From: SZUA-181 sp964601765
GTDB taxonomy: Bacteria > Pseudomonadota > Zetaproteobacteria > Mariprofundales > Mariprofundaceae
Assembly (NCBI GenBank): GCA_964601765.1
Contig: CAZROR010000093.1
Span: 1-5,843, forward strand
Direction: 5' to 3'
Length of the DNA stretch: 5,843 nucleotides
The translations under genes were made by a program, and so were the position numbers. Below are positions 5,167-5,843 of this stretch, in pieces; position 1 is the first letter of the stretch; every line of letters begins with the position of its first letter. The notes beneath the pieces were generated by a model. That model was not told the DNA's origin. It saw only the letters and a list, made by a program, of their open reading frames with translations, and did not search any database.

Positions 5167-5843
5167 GAAAAAGCATCTTCTTTCTGCTGTTGCCTTCGCC
5201 GTAGTTGCGGTATCCAGCATTGCGCTGGCGCCGACCAAGGCTGAGGCTTTTCCGGCCTTTGCGCGCCAGACGGGAGCGGCCTGCCTTTCCTGCCACTTCC
5301 AGACCTTCCCGGCGCTCAACGCCTTTGGCCGCGAATTCATGAAAAACTCGTTCACGGACGTGGGCGACCAGGCCCTGGTTGAGGACGACAACATGTCCAT
5401 CCCGGCCGTGCTGAACGCAACCTTTGAGGTGCGTGGTGCCTACACGAATACAAGCAAGACAGGCGTGGCCAGCGATGGCACCTATGAGATCCCCAAGAAC
5501 GCCCGTATGTTTATTGCCGGTCGTGTTGGGGCCAATAGCGGTGCAGTCATCGGCTTCATGGGAACATCGATACCCTTGTGGATGTTCCTGAACTCGTGGG
5601 ATGTTGGTGGCTTCAAGGTCGGCCTCGGTGCCCACAAGAGCCCGTGGGGCGGCTCGAACATCATGGAAGTATCCAACGTGTTCGGCCACCGTGGCGACAA
5701 GCTGGCCGGCCAGGACATCTCGGGCATCTCTGCCGCTGGCTTCACGCAGCAAACCACAGGTATCGGTGGCTGGGTCGGTAATGATCTGGGCATTCTCCAG
5801 TTCTCCCTCGTAGCACCAGCCACCGCCACCGCTGGCACCGTGA
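5165..5843 (+). CDS. Cyc2-like outer-membrane porin-cytochrome c, 3'-partial
   Basis: The first 226 residues of a secreted monoheme cytochrome fused to a predicted beta-barrel; the window ends before a stop. A Sec signal peptide (MKKHLLSAVAFAVVAVSSIA start, likely cleavage after AEA at 26-28) leads directly into AFPAFARQT, then heme motif CLSCH at 40-44 and PALNAFGREF at 49-58. As I recall it, this equals the Cyc2 signature AXPXFARQT-X3-CXXCH followed by PXLXXXGRXF. Cyc2 proteins place a small N-terminal heme domain in the lumen of an outer-membrane barrel and carry electrons across it, in iron oxidation where tested. Past residue 75 the chain alternates polar and hydrophobic residues with many Gly and aromatics, as expected of outer-membrane strands (for example GGFKVGLGAHKSPWGG). 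Known members are roughly 400-500 residues. Related proteins of unproved substrate share the heme motif, so iron oxidation is not established. A predicted sigma54 promoter lies upstream. Confidence 0.8.
   Translation, partial: MKKHLLSAVAFAVVAVSSIALAPTKAEAFPAFARQTGAACLSCHFQTFPALNAFGREFMKNSFTDVGDQALVEDDNMSIPAVLNATFEVRGAYTNTSKTGVASDGTYEIPKNARMFIAGRVGANSGAVIGFMGTSIPLWMFLNSWDVGGFKVGLGAHKSPWGGSNIMEVSNVFGHRGDKLAGQDISGISAAGFTQQTTGIGGWVGNDLGILQFSLVAPATATAGTV

Noticed and set aside
5156..5752. Long minus-strand open frame of 198 codons opposite the cytochrome gene
   Set aside because: It mirrors a plus-strand gene with signal peptide, heme motif and ribosome site; its translation shows no recognisable domain.

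Overview
The window looks like a chromosomal piece of a Gram-negative, respiratory proteobacterium with moderately high GC. Two lipoprotein signal sequences, a two-pass histidine kinase, a sigma54 activator and a Cyc2-like outer-membrane cytochrome all point that way. The Cyc2-type heme signature suggests a chemolithotroph, possibly an iron or sulfur oxidiser (Zetaproteobacteria, Gallionella-like or Acidithiobacillus-like). The sequence alone does not settle the genus. All supported genes are on the + strand; I found no tRNA, rRNA, CRISPR array or insertion sequence.

Layout. (1) 1-1107: the C-terminal ~85% of a Glu/Leu/Phe/Val-type glutamate dehydrogenase whose beginning lies outside the window. 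The reading frame breaks at a run of six G at 76-81, where seven would restore it. (2) 1234-4937: a tightly packed four-gene unit with junctions of 1 nt, 2 nt and a 4-nt ATGA overlap. It encodes a monoheme cytochrome c lipoprotein, a TlpA/ResA-type thioredoxin lipoprotein, a membrane histidine kinase with a His-rich extracytoplasmic domain, and an NtrC-family sigma54-dependent response regulator. (3) 4938-5164: an AT-rich regulatory intergenic region. It contains small dyads, an exact match to the IHF consensus, an 11-bp inverted repeat with helically phased TATCA boxes, a candidate sigma54 promoter, and a 14-bp perfect palindrome running into the start codon. (4) 5165-5843: the first 226 codons of a secreted Cyc2-like porin-cytochrome c, cut by the window end.

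Working hypothesis. The operon couples periplasm-facing redox proteins (cytochrome c and thioredoxin-like lipoproteins) to a kinase/regulator pair. The regulator's immediate target would be the downstream Cyc2-like gene, through a sigma54 promoter assisted by IHF. The gene identities are read directly from motifs. The regulatory link is inferred from gene order and promoter architecture, and I do not know of a described system with exactly this composition.
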